NCBI GenBank assembly: GCA_045564915.1
Contig: JBJLGL010000004.1
Location: forward strand, 1-64,000
From: JAQWRV01 sp045564915
GTDB taxonomy: Bacteria > Pseudomonadota > Alphaproteobacteria > Rhodospirillales > Rhodospirillaceae
Reading direction: 5' to 3'
DNA length: 64,000 nucleotides
In this document: in pieces, positions 27,772-36,935 of the stretch
How positions within the stretch are numbered: the first letter of the stretch is position 1
How the letters are laid out: every line of letters starts with the position of its first letter
Translations under genes and position numbers: made by a program
The notes under the pieces: model-generated
What the model was told of the DNA's origin: nothing
The model's database searches: none
The model's input: the letters and a program-made list of their open reading frames with translations, nothing else

Positions 27772-29588
27772 GGATCTATGGCTAGCTCTAAGAAAGCTGC
27801 TGCGGTTCGTAATAGCTGGTCATCAATTCCTTCGGTTCGCCTGATTATTTGCATGGATGGATACCAGGGGGTAGTTCCACCTTCAGCCATCCAATACCAG
27901 CCACATGCTATGCCTTGGGCCGTCATATGAAGAGTGGGCCGTCCAAGTGCGCCAGCGAGTTGAGCAGTTGTAGTGCTTGTAGTAATTATCGCGTCAGCAG
28001 TTGCCACTTGACTGGCGACATCCAACATATCGCCACTGTGGTCGACTGCAGAGTCAAAGATGATAGGTGTATTTGTAATCTGTGAAACTGCATTTATGTA
28101 TTCAGCAGTCGTACCATATTGCATGCTAACAAAAATTATTGGCCTATCTACCTGATTTGCAATATTCAGAATTGGGACCCATTGATCAAGAGAAATAGTG
28201 TTATCTTCACCATACAGCTTATGTCCACTTTGCCAGGACAGCCCAACAACTAAGGCTCTTTTTTCTTGATCTTTAAGGTAAGTTCGCCGCATTTCAGAAA
28301 CCTTTTCTTTAGGCGCAGTCAGGAATCCTTGATCTTGTGGGAAGCTACTTAGATCTCCTCTAAGCTCACGTGCGGTATTAATGAGGGGCATGACTTTAGT
28401 GTTTGCTAGCTTAGCTAGCTCTTCATTAGATAGTCTCGAAGTAAAGCAAACTGAAGGAAAAGACTCTTGGAATAGGGTCTTAACGCGATCTGAGCATACG
28501 ACATTTAAGTCAGAAACGATTCGCATAAGATCAGGAATCAAGCTTGCTTGTAATAGCTCATCGCCCAAACCTTGCTCGGTCCAAACCGTTACACTGTCTT
28601 GCGTCGGAACGTTTTCAACAAATTCAATGGTTATGCCCCGAGCCAGATAGTCGGGTGGCTCTCGCCCACCTTTTCTCTTGTCAAAGAGCTGCCAGCCTGA
28701 TTGGAAGCGGCCTTGCGATAAGTATAGTTGAGATAGATTCTCTGCAGCGGGATTGCAGTCTGGGTTTAGGTCTAGCGCTACCTTAAATGCTTCTTCTGCT
28801 TTTAATAAGTTTGAAGTATTGCGCAGTGCATATCCTAGATCATTCCAAGCTATCGCATTCTCGGGATTCGCTGTCACTGCGTATTCAAGAAATTGAACCG
28901 CTCTGTCAGCATCACCTTTGCATAGGTAAGCATGCGCTAGTGCCAGCTGAACTGAAATATGTTGGTTATTAAATTCATCAATATTCTCAAGTACAGCTAT
29001 TGCAGAATCATATAAGCCCTCTCCTGTGAGGGATCTCACCAAACCTGCCGCTGCTTGTTCGGAGTGTGGCGCCTTGTCAAAGGCTTCTCTGAACATTTCA
29101 GCAGAAGCCTTGTAGTCACCAACCTCTAATAATAATACCCCAAGGTTGATTCTAGCTTGGACAAGTCCAGAATTAAGTTCTAGGGCCTTTCTATAGGCCG
29201 CTTCAGCATCATCTGTCCGATCGATCGCTTGTAACAGGAGACCTCGCGTCATCTGACTCCCGGCATTCTTGGGGGCGAGAAAGACAGATTTATTAGCAGC
29301 AATTAATCCTGCTTCATAATCCCCTTTTGCATTCAGGATAATCGCTAAGTTATTGAAATACTGTGGATTATTCGGGTTAATGGTGATTGCATTCTCGACA
29401 AGAATCTTAGCCGCGCTATAATCTTCTTTTTCTTGCTTTACCAGACCAAGCATGTGAAGGGCATCAGCATGATTTGGCACGTCTTCTAAGAAATCCTGCA
29501 GAATCTGTTCTGCAGTTTCAAAATGCCTATTTCTATAGGCATTAAAGGCCCGTACGGGGGTGTCTTTTAGTATCTCTTTTTTGGCCAA
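27768..29588 (-). CDS. TPR protein with GT9-like glycosyltransferase domain (A)
   Basis: A soluble protein of 606 residues. Residues 10-310 are TPR units of 34 residues; the C-terminal part from about 335 is a GT-B-type domain resembling GT9/ADP-heptose transferases. Hallmarks shared with the other members here are WTEQGLGDELL (336-346), GLSWQSG near 430, MQYG, and TTTAQLAGALGRPT near 550, followed by GWYW and PWYPS. In this copy the usual SNTTAH motif reads STTTAQ, so a conserved His is lost. No signal peptide, so cytoplasmic. It is the outlying member, next to the phosphoheptose-isomerase-like gene with a divergent 125-base intergenic region. Confidence 0.85.
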   Translation of the reverse strand: MAKKEILKDTPVRAFNAYRNRHFETAEQILQDFLEDVPNHADALHMLGLVKQEKEDYSAAKILVENAITINPNNPQYFNNLAIILNAKGDYEAGLIAANKSVFLAPKNAGSQMTRGLLLQAIDRTDDAEAAYRKALELNSGLVQARINLGVLLLEVGDYKASAEMFREAFDKAPHSEQAAAGLVRSLTGEGLYDSAIAVLENIDEFNNQHISVQLALAHAYLCKGDADRAVQFLEYAVTANPENAIAWNDLGYALRNTSNLLKAEEAFKVALDLNPDCNPAAENLSQLYLSQGRFQSGWQLFDKRKGGREPPDYLARGITIEFVENVPTQDSVTVWTEQGLGDELLQASLIPDLMRIVSDLNVVCSDRVKTLFQESFPSVCFTSRLSNEELAKLANTKVMPLINTARELRGDLSSFPQDQGFLTAPKEKVSEMRRTYLKDQEKRALVVGLSWQSGHKLYGEDNTISLDQWVPILNIANQVDRPIIFVSMQYGTTAEYINAVSQITNTPIIFDSAVDHSGDMLDVASQVATADAIITTSTTTAQLAGALGRPTLHMTAQGIACGWYWMAEGGTTPWYPSMQIIRRTEGIDDQLLRTAAAFLELAIDP

Positions 29589-29713
29589 GGGTTTTCTCTG
29601 AATGGTAAGAATTCATTTACTTTGTCAATTGATGTCCTGTTGTATTACTGGAATGTATATCTACGCTTATATACGTTATATTTCAAATTGATCTAGCTTA
29701 GGGAGGCTATTAC

Positions 29714-30313
29714 GTGCCTATGGATGAATCAAAACTCTCTGACTATTTTTCCCAACTAGCAACTGTGATCGAAGGGGCCCAATACACGGCTTCTAAAGGG
29801 CTAGCCTTGTCACGTGCCGAGGCATTTGGCCGGACTGTTAAAATGCTGGGTGAAGTTGTGAGAACGAATGGCAAGGTTCTATTCTGCGGTAATGGCGGGT
29901 CAGCTGGCATCTGTAGTCATATGTCCACTGACTTTTTCAAGAATGGAAAAATCCCTGCATTAGCACTAAATGACTCTTCTGCCTTGACTTGTCTTGGCAA
30001 TGACTATGGGTTTGAGTATGTCTTCTCAAAGCAAATTGAGATGCTTGCTAGTCAGAACGATATTGTAGTTGCAGTCTCTTCTTCAGGACAGTCTCAGAAT
30101 ATATTGAATGCTGTAGAGTCAGGCCGTCAATGCGGCTCCATGGTTGTTACATATAGTGGATTTGCAGCTGATAACCCCTTACGACAACTGGGCGATGCAA
30201 ATATTTACATTTCAGAAAGTGACTATGGTGTGGTCGAGATTGCGCATCTATCTCTGATTCATGCACTTCTTGATTTCTACATGGGTTGGCCAAACATCAC
30301 TTATCCGGACTAA
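29714..30313 (+). CDS. SIS-domain protein, GmhA/DiaA-like phosphoheptose isomerase
   Basis: A 199-residue sugar isomerase (SIS) domain protein. The phosphosugar-binding loops FCGNGGSAG (about 58-65) and SSSGQSQN (122-129) are intact, as is the C-terminal EIAHLSLIH metal-binding helix of GmhA. One catalytic position differs: GmhA has a Glu four residues after the first His, here it is Asp73 (HMSTD). GmhA makes heptose phosphate for ADP-heptose; DiaA-like relatives instead bind DnaA. The GTG at 29714 is preferred since GGAGG lies seven bases upstream. Its position beside GT9-like (heptosyltransferase-like) genes favours a role in nucleotide-heptose supply, but hldE and gmhB are not in the window. 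Confidence 0.8.
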   Translation: MPMDESKLSDYFSQLATVIEGAQYTASKGLALSRAEAFGRTVKMLGEVVRTNGKVLFCGNGGSAGICSHMSTDFFKNGKIPALALNDSSALTCLGNDYGFEYVFSKQIEMLASQNDIVVAVSSSGQSQNILNAVESGRQCGSMVVTYSGFAADNPLRQLGDANIYISESDYGVVEIAHLSLIHALLDFYMGWPNITYPD

Positions 30314-30326
30314 TTAACTACAAATA

Positions 30327-30560
30327 CTACATTCCTCTTCGGCGCCTTGGTTGGACCTGAGACCCTGTAATCAATGAGATTGCGTGAGCTAACGTCGCTA
30401 AGAACAAGAGTGATAAGAATATCATTACCAGAGGATAATTGATTATTCTTGGCCTTGCAGGGTTGGGGGGTTGCTTCGCTCTGTAATAGCAGAGCGCAAT
30501 TAATCCAACTTCAACTACTAGAAAACCTACAGTAAGTGCGAGTTCAATCTCATTTGTCAT
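30327..30560 (-). CDS. Small two-helix membrane protein
   Basis: A 77-residue protein, start chosen at the ATG at 30560 (MTNEIELALTVGF) rather than one five codons upstream. Two hydrophobic segments (about residues 7-24 and 45-64) are separated by a Pro/Arg-rich loop (KQPPNPARPRI), and the tail is QPRRRRGM. I do not recognise the family. It is 76 bases downstream of the Sel1 lipoprotein on the same strand, at the end of the T2SS gene run, and could be part of that transcript. Confidence 0.6.
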   Translation of the reverse strand: MTNEIELALTVGFLVVEVGLIALCYYRAKQPPNPARPRIINYPLVMIFLSLLFLATLAHAISLITGSQVQPRRRRGM

Positions 30561-30636
30561 CTTGGTCGACCGCATTCATAAGTAGGGTTTCTGATGCCTG
30601 ATAATTATTAGCAGTACCAAGATTACAAGAGTTAGG

Positions 30637-31383
30637 CTAGTCACATCCAGATACGGCTGAAACAGGAATTTTTTCCAGTTGGATTGGAGGAGTACCGCCA
30701 TCCCCCTCTTTCCACTCAGTCAACCCTGTATCTATTAATCGCCGGAGGTTAAAACGTGCACCCATGTGCCCTCGCCCACTGAGGTCAGCGCGGCGATACC
30801 ACATCGCTGCCTTTTCAAAATCTCTTGGCAGTCCGCCACGGCAGGAATCAAAGGCTTCTCCAATAGTAAACTGAGCATCCTCATGGCCTTTTTCTGCGGC
30901 TTGACGAATCCATTTCAATCCTTCTGACCAGTTCGCCTCTACCCCACGCCCGCGTGTAAGCATGAATCCATACCAATATTCTCCAGAAACATATCCTTGT
31001 TCTGCTGATTTCCTAAACCAATCTATAGCTTCAGTTTCATTTACTGAAATGCCGGTCCCTGCAGCGAGTGCAGCACCTAGCAGATACTGTGCAGGTGCTT
31101 CGCCGGCTATGGCGTCGCCTTTGATAATACCTACTGCTCTTATTTCATCGCGCTGGATCCGATCACCACTCATCAGTCTAATAGCTAGATAGAATTTAGC
31201 CTGACTATCACCATTATTAGCCTTTGACTCCAGCTCATCAGTATTGATCTCTTGGAAGTATACCTCACGAGGATGCCACCTTTTCTGACTATTGGTAATA
31301 AAGGTTTGTGTTGCGCAACCACTGAGTACGGCACATGCTAGAAAGGTTATAATTAATCTTATAGAAGTCATTGTGTAAGTCAT
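30637..31383 (-). CDS. Sel1-repeat lipoprotein
   Basis: A 248-residue outer-envelope lipoprotein: signal segment with lipobox LSGC (Cys about residue 22 from the first ATG), then four Sel1-like repeats (AQYLLGAALAAGTGI, GEYWYGFMLTRGRGVEAN, AQFTIGEAF and others). A second possible start lies four codons in. Sel1 repeats are protein-protein scaffolds. The gene is 33 bases after gspD on the same strand, so it probably belongs to the T2SS operon and may help assemble the secretin; that role is inferred from position only. Confidence 0.82.
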   Translation of the reverse strand: MTYTMTSIRLIITFLACAVLSGCATQTFITNSQKRWHPREVYFQEINTDELESKANNGDSQAKFYLAIRLMSGDRIQRDEIRAVGIIKGDAIAGEAPAQYLLGAALAAGTGISVNETEAIDWFRKSAEQGYVSGEYWYGFMLTRGRGVEANWSEGLKWIRQAAEKGHEDAQFTIGEAFDSCRGGLPRDFEKAAMWYRRADLSGRGHMGARFNLRRLIDTGLTEWKEGDGGTPPIQLEKIPVSAVSGCD

Positions 31384-31416
31384 ATACTAGTTTTTCCGGC
31401 CAAAAAAATGTAGAGA

Positions 31417-33483
31417 TCAATTCAGTGTTCTAAATGATTCTGAAATATTAGGTAATTTTGACCTAAACGCGTCTCTTACAGATCTTGAGGTATCCTTGCT
31501 ATCGATAATGTATGGGGTAAGAAGAACAATCAGTTCTGTTTTCGACAAAGATTTAGAACTTGATTTGAAGAGATTTCCAAGAACGGGTATGTCTTTGAGG
31601 TAGGGGATTCCGCCATCTCCATCACTAAAATTCTCGGATATTAGACCAGCGAGAAGAACTGTTTCGCCATCATCGACGGAGAGGGTGGTGCTTATACTTC
31701 TTGTCAATATTATTGGGCTTTGGATATCAGATGTAGTATTCCCCTGCGCGTCACTTACCTCCTGGCTAATCGTAAGCTCCACGCGCCTGCTTGAATTGAC
31801 AATGGGCTCTATCTCCAGGACAACCCCTGTATCTCGATACTGAACTTGTTGGAGAATATTACTAGTCCCTCCAACAGAACCATCCGGTGCCGTTTGCTGT
31901 GTCGTTATAATAGGCACCTGGGTGCCAACCTGCATTGTAGCAGTTTTGCCACTAGCTGCTAAGAGACGAGGGCTAGATAAGATTGAAACCTGACTTCTAC
32001 TAGCTGCAGCATTTAGGGAAGCGTTAATATCTCCACGATTCTGGGCAAGATTTACCAATAGCCCACCGTCGCCGGACCTAATTACTGTAGAGTTTTCGCC
32101 ATCAACAACGCTATCGTTGAAATTAAATAAGAGGCCCAGTGATTCCCCTTGATCCAGGGTGACTTCTGCAACTGTTGCTTCAATTAGAACCTCATATGGG
32201 GCCCGATCCATTTGCTCTACAAGCGATCTAAACTGTGAATATTCTTCGGCACTTCCTTTGAAAATAAGTGCATTCCTAGGCGTGTCTACGATGACTTGCT
32301 TTTCTGTTTCTGTAATACCCGCTCCTGCACCACCGGGGATGATATTTTCATCCCCCTCCATTGGGGCTCCGATGACCTGGCTGATAACAGTTGCCAGTTC
32401 TGCTGCATTTGTATTTTGTACCTGAAGATAATAAACACCTGTCGTATCGATGGTCTGTCCGGGCTGGTCTAGTTCCGATGCCCAATTTAGTACGTGTTGC
32501 AGATTTTCTTCACCTGTCGCGAATACGATGATCGTATTGAGTGCGGCCACTGGGATGAGCTTTATGGACGCGTCACTATCAGGTCCGATTTCAACCGAAT
32601 AGCCTTCGGCCCGAAGGACTCTGACTAGCTGGTCAGTTAGTTTTTGGGCACTCCAAAACGCAGGCGAGAGCTTCAAGCTCTGGTTCCCAGCTAAGTTTGG
32701 TTGGTCGAGAATGTCTATAATTTCTATGGCTGCTGCAATATCTTCCGAGTTAGCAAGAAGCAATAAGGCGTTTGAGTATGGAACACTAATTATTTCTAAG
32801 CGGTCTCGGAGTGCTAGATCTAGCCAGACACTCATTGTTCTGGTCCGAATATTATTAACGGTTGCGTAATAGAAAACCGGCCGCATGTCTCCAGGAACAC
32901 TAGTGAATGCACGCGATCGGATGATGCGAGGCATTTGAACTTGCGCCTGAGTATTCTCAATTATTCTGTAGACGTTATTGTCATATGCAACACTGATGTC
33001 ATAGTTGCCTAAAACTTGAGTTACCAAGGCATAGAAGTCATCAGGCATTAATGGTTCGGCAGTACGCAGAGTCACAAGTTGCTCTCTTGCCATAACGTCA
33101 TTGTCTATTTCAAACGTGACATCTAATAAATCTGCAAAAACGGTGTTGATGAAAGATGGTAAATAAATGCCTTCGAAGTTGATGCTGATTGGTTCACCGG
33201 ATAGTGAGGGAGGTTGGCTGCTCGTGATTGGTGCGGCAATGGATCTGCCAGATGGTGTTATTAGGCCTGGTTCCGAAGTTAATCTATCCCGAGACTGAGC
33301 AAAAGAATTCGACACAACAGCCTCAAGAGTTTCTCCTTCCTCCTTCTTATCTAACTCGAGACTTTCTGTGATTCCTACTCTTGGCATTGTAGAACAGCTC
33401 GAAATACAAAGACTTAGGCACATTATCATAGCTGGACGTTTATATCCGGCGTACATAGCTATAATCTTTCCTACAAACATCAT
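31417..33483 (-). CDS. gspD: Type II secretion secretin
   Basis: The outer-membrane pore of the T2SS, 688 residues. Visible are N0/N1-type repeats (ISINFEGIYLPSFINTVFADLL; VTLRTAEPLMPDDFYALVTQ), further N domains, and the C-terminal secretin core with VGTQVPIITTQ, RDTGVVLEIEPIV, DDGETVLLAGLI, GIPYLKDIPVLGNLF and LIVLLTPYII. The N-terminus MMFVGKI..MIMCLSLCISSC ends in a lipobox-like ISSC, suggesting a lipidated secretin as described for HxcQ, which would not need a separate pilotin. It starts directly after the gspC-like stop. Confidence 0.95.
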   Translation of the reverse strand: MMFVGKIIAMYAGYKRPAMIMCLSLCISSCSTMPRVGITESLELDKKEEGETLEAVVSNSFAQSRDRLTSEPGLITPSGRSIAAPITSSQPPSLSGEPISINFEGIYLPSFINTVFADLLDVTFEIDNDVMAREQLVTLRTAEPLMPDDFYALVTQVLGNYDISVAYDNNVYRIIENTQAQVQMPRIIRSRAFTSVPGDMRPVFYYATVNNIRTRTMSVWLDLALRDRLEIISVPYSNALLLLANSEDIAAAIEIIDILDQPNLAGNQSLKLSPAFWSAQKLTDQLVRVLRAEGYSVEIGPDSDASIKLIPVAALNTIIVFATGEENLQHVLNWASELDQPGQTIDTTGVYYLQVQNTNAAELATVISQVIGAPMEGDENIIPGGAGAGITETEKQVIVDTPRNALIFKGSAEEYSQFRSLVEQMDRAPYEVLIEATVAEVTLDQGESLGLLFNFNDSVVDGENSTVIRSGDGGLLVNLAQNRGDINASLNAAASRSQVSILSSPRLLAASGKTATMQVGTQVPIITTQQTAPDGSVGGTSNILQQVQYRDTGVVLEIEPIVNSSRRVELTISQEVSDAQGNTTSDIQSPIILTRSISTTLSVDDGETVLLAGLISENFSDGDGGIPYLKDIPVLGNLFKSSSKSLSKTELIVLLTPYIIDSKDTSRSVRDAFRSKLPNISESFRTLN

Positions 33484-34014
33484 CTATTCCCCAACCTCTG
33501 GCTGTGTATCATCAAGATCTGTAAATAAAGATATCTTTACTCGGTTTTCGTTCTGTCTAACGACTATCCAATTTTCCCCAATCTCTTCGAGAGTCTCGCC
33601 CCCTGGAAGAAAGTCACCCAATAGAATCGCCTCAATTCTCCCAGCTTCTTGAATCTCAATGAGTGCAGTTCTTGATAGGCCTTCAAAAACAATACCAACT
33701 AGGTGCCAATCAATTAATTCCTCTTTACCTAAGTCTTCTTCTGCTTCAGAGATTAAGTCACTACTTAGGAATGGTTCACCGCCAAATAAAGGATTAGCAA
33801 GTATTGCTTCTAAACTGGAAGTCAAATTCATAGATGGTGTCTGCGGTAACTCCCAGTTCTCCATTGAATTCGGAATATCATACTCTGAGCTCACTTCAAG
33901 AGCGACAGATGCAAGGCCGAGAAACCCAAAAATACATAGCGAACTAACGTGTAGTTTGTATTGGGTGACAAAACTGAATGCCAGCCGTGCGATACTATTG
34001 GCTTGTCTCATCAT
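33484..34014 (-). CDS. gspC: GspC-like T2SS inner-membrane clamp protein
   Basis: A short bitopic protein (176 aa): one membrane helix at about 22-40, an acidic linker, then a domain of about 70 residues (WHLVGIVFEGLSRTALIEI ... RQNENRVKISLF) that matches the homology-region fold of GspC/PilP, the part that contacts the secretin N0 domain. The usual C-terminal PDZ or coiled-coil region is absent, so this is a minimal GspC. Its ATG overlaps the gspM stop by four bases and its stop abuts the gspD start. Assignment rests on the HR-like strand pattern and the operon position. Confidence 0.75.
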   Translation of the reverse strand: MMRQANSIARLAFSFVTQYKLHVSSLCIFGFLGLASVALEVSSEYDIPNSMENWELPQTPSMNLTSSLEAILANPLFGGEPFLSSDLISEAEEDLGKEELIDWHLVGIVFEGLSRTALIEIQEAGRIEAILLGDFLPGGETLEEIGENWIVVRQNENRVKISLFTDLDDTQPEVGE

Positions 34015-34649
34015 TGATCCGAGCCACTGGTTAGCGCGTAAGTAGACATATCCAGTTCAAATCTAGGTTGCCGACCATCTCGAATTATAAGCCGTTCCAC
34101 AATAATCCAACTGGTGTGATTACCTGCATCGTTCAGAAATTGGATGACCCCCGCCTCATTTAGTGGCCCAATCACCTTTGCTCGTATTTTGACAGCAGAT
34201 CCAAGTGGCCCCGGAATTAGATCCATTTCATCATCAATTGCAGGGCCCCTGGTTAGCAGTACTTGGCGAACTTCAGTGTCGTATTTGTCAAGGTTCTGGC
34301 GTATCCAGCGTTCGAAACCTGCTTCTACAAGCCCGGTTGTATTGCCTGGCCAGAACTGGGTATCAAGTGTGTCTACTAAATCTTCTGCTTTCGTGGCGCG
34401 TTCTAGCCACCCTATTTCGGAAGCTTGTTGGCCAAGGCGCAGGAATTGGTTGCGTCCAACAATATAATCTTGGCGTGCATCGTTAGACTGTCTTATCAGG
34501 AAACCGACCAGTGATAGATAAATAACAAATGCACCACCCATTAGCATCCATTTCAATCTATCATTAGATTGTAATTCAGACCTGAAATTCTCAACGAGTT
34601 CTCCCAGCGGACCGTCCCAAATATCTGACATGAGGTGAGAAAGATTCAT
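34011..34649 (-). CDS. gspM: GspM-like T2SS protein
   Basis: A bitopic inner-membrane protein of 212 residues with one helix at about 35-52 and a periplasmic ferredoxin-like domain (residues about 105-205), as in GspM, which with GspL forms the inner-membrane platform. Sequence conservation in this family is low, so the call relies on size, topology and location between gspL and gspC. It overlaps gspL by one base (TAATG) and gspC by four. Confidence 0.72.
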   Translation of the reverse strand: MNLSHLMSDIWDGPLGELVENFRSELQSNDRLKWMLMGGAFVIYLSLVGFLIRQSNDARQDYIVGRNQFLRLGQQASEIGWLERATKAEDLVDTLDTQFWPGNTTGLVEAGFERWIRQNLDKYDTEVRQVLLTRGPAIDDEMDLIPGPLGSAVKIRAKVIGPLNEAGVIQFLNDAGNHTSWIIVERLIIRDGRQPRFELDMSTYALTSGSDQ

Positions 34650-35764
34650 TACGGTAGGTCCTCAGCTCTTGTAACGTTCATCCGCATGATTAGTCTCTGT
34701 CCTCGGGTACTTGCACTAACTCGTGAGAACATTGGGTCATTTTCAAAGGGTGGGATATACAATGTTCCATTCATGGCCGTTTCTGATTTCAGGCCGAATT
34801 CGAGAATGCCATCAGCGTAATCCCATCCTGAAATTTCGAGGTCAAAGGGTAGTAATAAGCTGTGAGTGCGCGAAATGATTTCAATCTGCCCCGGATATTT
34901 CTCTAGAGCTGCTAAGCTTTCTGCGTACTCAAGCGCAGAGATCGCGCGCGCGCGGTTATTGCGCACCGATTGGCTCCCTTTCTCTAAGGTGCTTATCTCG
35001 GTTCTCATACTTGCATTTAAGAGAGCGAGGGCTAGCCATTCAGAAGAGAAATAGATACATGGCACTAGGAGAATCGTTGCGGTTGCCGAGATGACCCTGC
35101 GATTCGTTATGACTTGACCGAAGAGATCACTATTTCGAATTGTTGAGTTCCAGGGAGTTTCCAGCCACTCAGGATAACTCATCTGTGGCTCTGCAGAGGC
35201 TGAGTCTATTTGGCTGAAACCGGAGCTTCTTGTAAAAAGAGACCATTCACCTTTATTCGGAGTATCACTCCACCATCGGGTCATAGACAAGAAACCATCC
35301 TTCCATACTTGTGCCTCAATCCCATCATTTACTTCCATGAGCCGAATGCCATTAGCACCCGGCTCCCGCATGAATACCTCTGGAATTATTTTGCACTTTT
35401 CTGGCTGATACCCATTTTGGATTATTCTTTGCTCTATTGCAGCGTAATCCCATGCGATAACACTGGCTTGATTACCCTTCCATAGCACCGCGTACCCTAG
35501 AGATATGAATGGTGCCCAGGCCCGTACTTTCAAATCCAATGCTGAGGTTAACTTTCGACCTTTCAGCTGCTCTGGCAATCCGAAGACCGCATGTTTTAGT
35601 AATTGTCGTTTTGGTATCCAGATCAGATTCTGGTCTGAGCCAGGCAATACTCTTAATTCATCATTACCCTCCACTAATCTCTTCGGGACTGGGGAAACGT
35701 AACTCCGGATCCACTCGGCTAAACGTTCTTTCATATTCTTCAGGAATTCTAACGACATAGTCAA
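34649..35764 (-). CDS. gspL: GspL-like T2SS protein
   Basis: A 371-residue bitopic protein with an N-terminal actin-like cytoplasmic part (about 1-225), one membrane helix near 235-253 and a small periplasmic domain ending the protein, the layout of GspL, which recruits the GspE ATPase. The first ATG at 35764 overlaps the gspK coding region by 101 bases; an internal ATG at 35734 would shorten the overlap to 71. The family is poorly conserved; the location supports the call. Confidence 0.75.
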   Translation of the reverse strand: MTMSLEFLKNMKERLAEWIRSYVSPVPKRLVEGNDELRVLPGSDQNLIWIPKRQLLKHAVFGLPEQLKGRKLTSALDLKVRAWAPFISLGYAVLWKGNQASVIAWDYAAIEQRIIQNGYQPEKCKIIPEVFMREPGANGIRLMEVNDGIEAQVWKDGFLSMTRWWSDTPNKGEWSLFTRSSGFSQIDSASAEPQMSYPEWLETPWNSTIRNSDLFGQVITNRRVISATATILLVPCIYFSSEWLALALLNASMRTEISTLEKGSQSVRNNRARAISALEYAESLAALEKYPGQIEIISRTHSLLLPFDLEISGWDYADGILEFGLKSETAMNGTLYIPPFENDPMFSRVSASTRGQRLIMRMNVTRAEDLP

Positions 35765-36728
35765 TCTGCCAAGGTTGAGTAGGGTTTCTAGGTAATAAGG
35801 TTAGCGAGAACCGAGTGCGAGCGTGATTTTCTAGATCTACAATATCGACCAACAAACACCGCCCTGGGAAAAAGCTGAAAAAGAAAGGTTGATTGTTAAG
35901 AAGTACGCCAGCGCTATTTCCAAGTTCTCTAACATTTCTAAAAGGTAGACTTTCACGGTAATCAAGCATCAGTTTAGCGCGCGCATGTGACACCCCATCT
36001 AGATATGTTGCGAGCACTTCTGCGGGCGCTGTATTCGGATTGAATCCAGACGTTCGACAAGTAGTAATGATCGGGGATTCATATTGTGAATCCCAAAGTT
36101 CGGTAGCACCAGTCCACCCAATCACACGTTGCGCTTCCCATGGGGTTAAGAGTTGGAAGTTTGAAGGTGGGTAGAGCCCGCGGCGTGTATAATCATCTTC
36201 TTCAGCGCCAGCGAGGCGGTTGAAATCATCTTCATCCCTATAATCTAATAGTGCGTCTCTTAGAGGGTCTACTGAATCTTCTGGAATTCCAACATTTCTA
36301 AATAGGCTATCCAGTAATTCAGAATTAATAGTATTCAAGTTCATTAGGCCTCGTCCGTCTTGAATCTTGATAGCATATCGAGCATTGCTTGATGAAATAT
36401 AGGGCCGACCATCAAGAAAAATCATCTGATCTGAAGTTAGGTCAATGTTCACAATTTCATCATAGGTTGTCCCAGATGAAGGAGTATTAAACACGCCCAC
36501 TTGCAGACCGCGGTTGGTATAAGGGCGACGTGCAATTGCAAAAATTAGTTCATTACGAATATTTGCAAATGCTATCTCGGCATTGACTTTCTCTTGCAGG
36601 GCCTGTGCATTTCTAAGGGACTTTGAGACCCACTCTGACAGTGTGGCACCGGCTAGGCCAGCTGCTGCAACCACCCAAATGACAAGTGGTAGAATAAACC
36701 CTCGCTGGATGTTTTTTTGATCAAACAT
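35664..36728 (-). CDS. gspK: T2SS minor pseudopilin GspK
   Basis: A prepilin-like protein of 354 residues: short leader MFDQKNIQRG, cleavage before FILPLVIWVVAAAG, and no Glu at position +5, which is characteristic of GspK, the tip pseudopilin. The long globular part contains the helical insert with DYRDEDDFNRLAGAEEDDY, matching the GspK domain. It is the first gene after a 200-base gap containing a long inverted repeat, so it may have its own promoter. It overlaps gspL. Confidence 0.9.
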   Translation of the reverse strand: MFDQKNIQRGFILPLVIWVVAAAGLAGATLSEWVSKSLRNAQALQEKVNAEIAFANIRNELIFAIARRPYTNRGLQVGVFNTPSSGTTYDEIVNIDLTSDQMIFLDGRPYISSSNARYAIKIQDGRGLMNLNTINSELLDSLFRNVGIPEDSVDPLRDALLDYRDEDDFNRLAGAEEDDYTRRGLYPPSNFQLLTPWEAQRVIGWTGATELWDSQYESPIITTCRTSGFNPNTAPAEVLATYLDGVSHARAKLMLDYRESLPFRNVRELGNSAGVLLNNQPFFFSFFPGRCLLVDIVDLENHARTRFSLTLLPRNPTQPWQIDYVVRIPEEYERTFSRVDPELRFPSPEEISGG

Positions 36729-36881
36729 AATGAATATTAATATTCCCGCAGTTAGACGATGAAGGGCTGCATATCAAGGTTCAGTTATTGAATTGACGCT
36801 TAGCAGTTATAAAAAATCCCAGATAAGTTCCCTTATGCCCCTGCCTAATTCTTATCTATACTGCACCGTATTTGTCCTGAC

Positions 36882-36935
36882 CCTAGTGTTGGTAGGGCCG
36901 AATGACCAATTAATTCGTTGTAACCCAACACTAGG
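36882..36935. repeat. 11-bp perfect inverted repeat across a stop codon
   Basis: CCTAGTGTTGG (36882-36892) and CCAACACTAGG (36925-36935) are exact reverse complements around a 32-base centre that contains a second, weaker inverted repeat (CGAAT/ATTCG). The right arm includes the TAG stop of TPR-GT gene B. No T-run follows on either strand, so a simple intrinsic terminator is unlikely. Confidence 0.6.
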
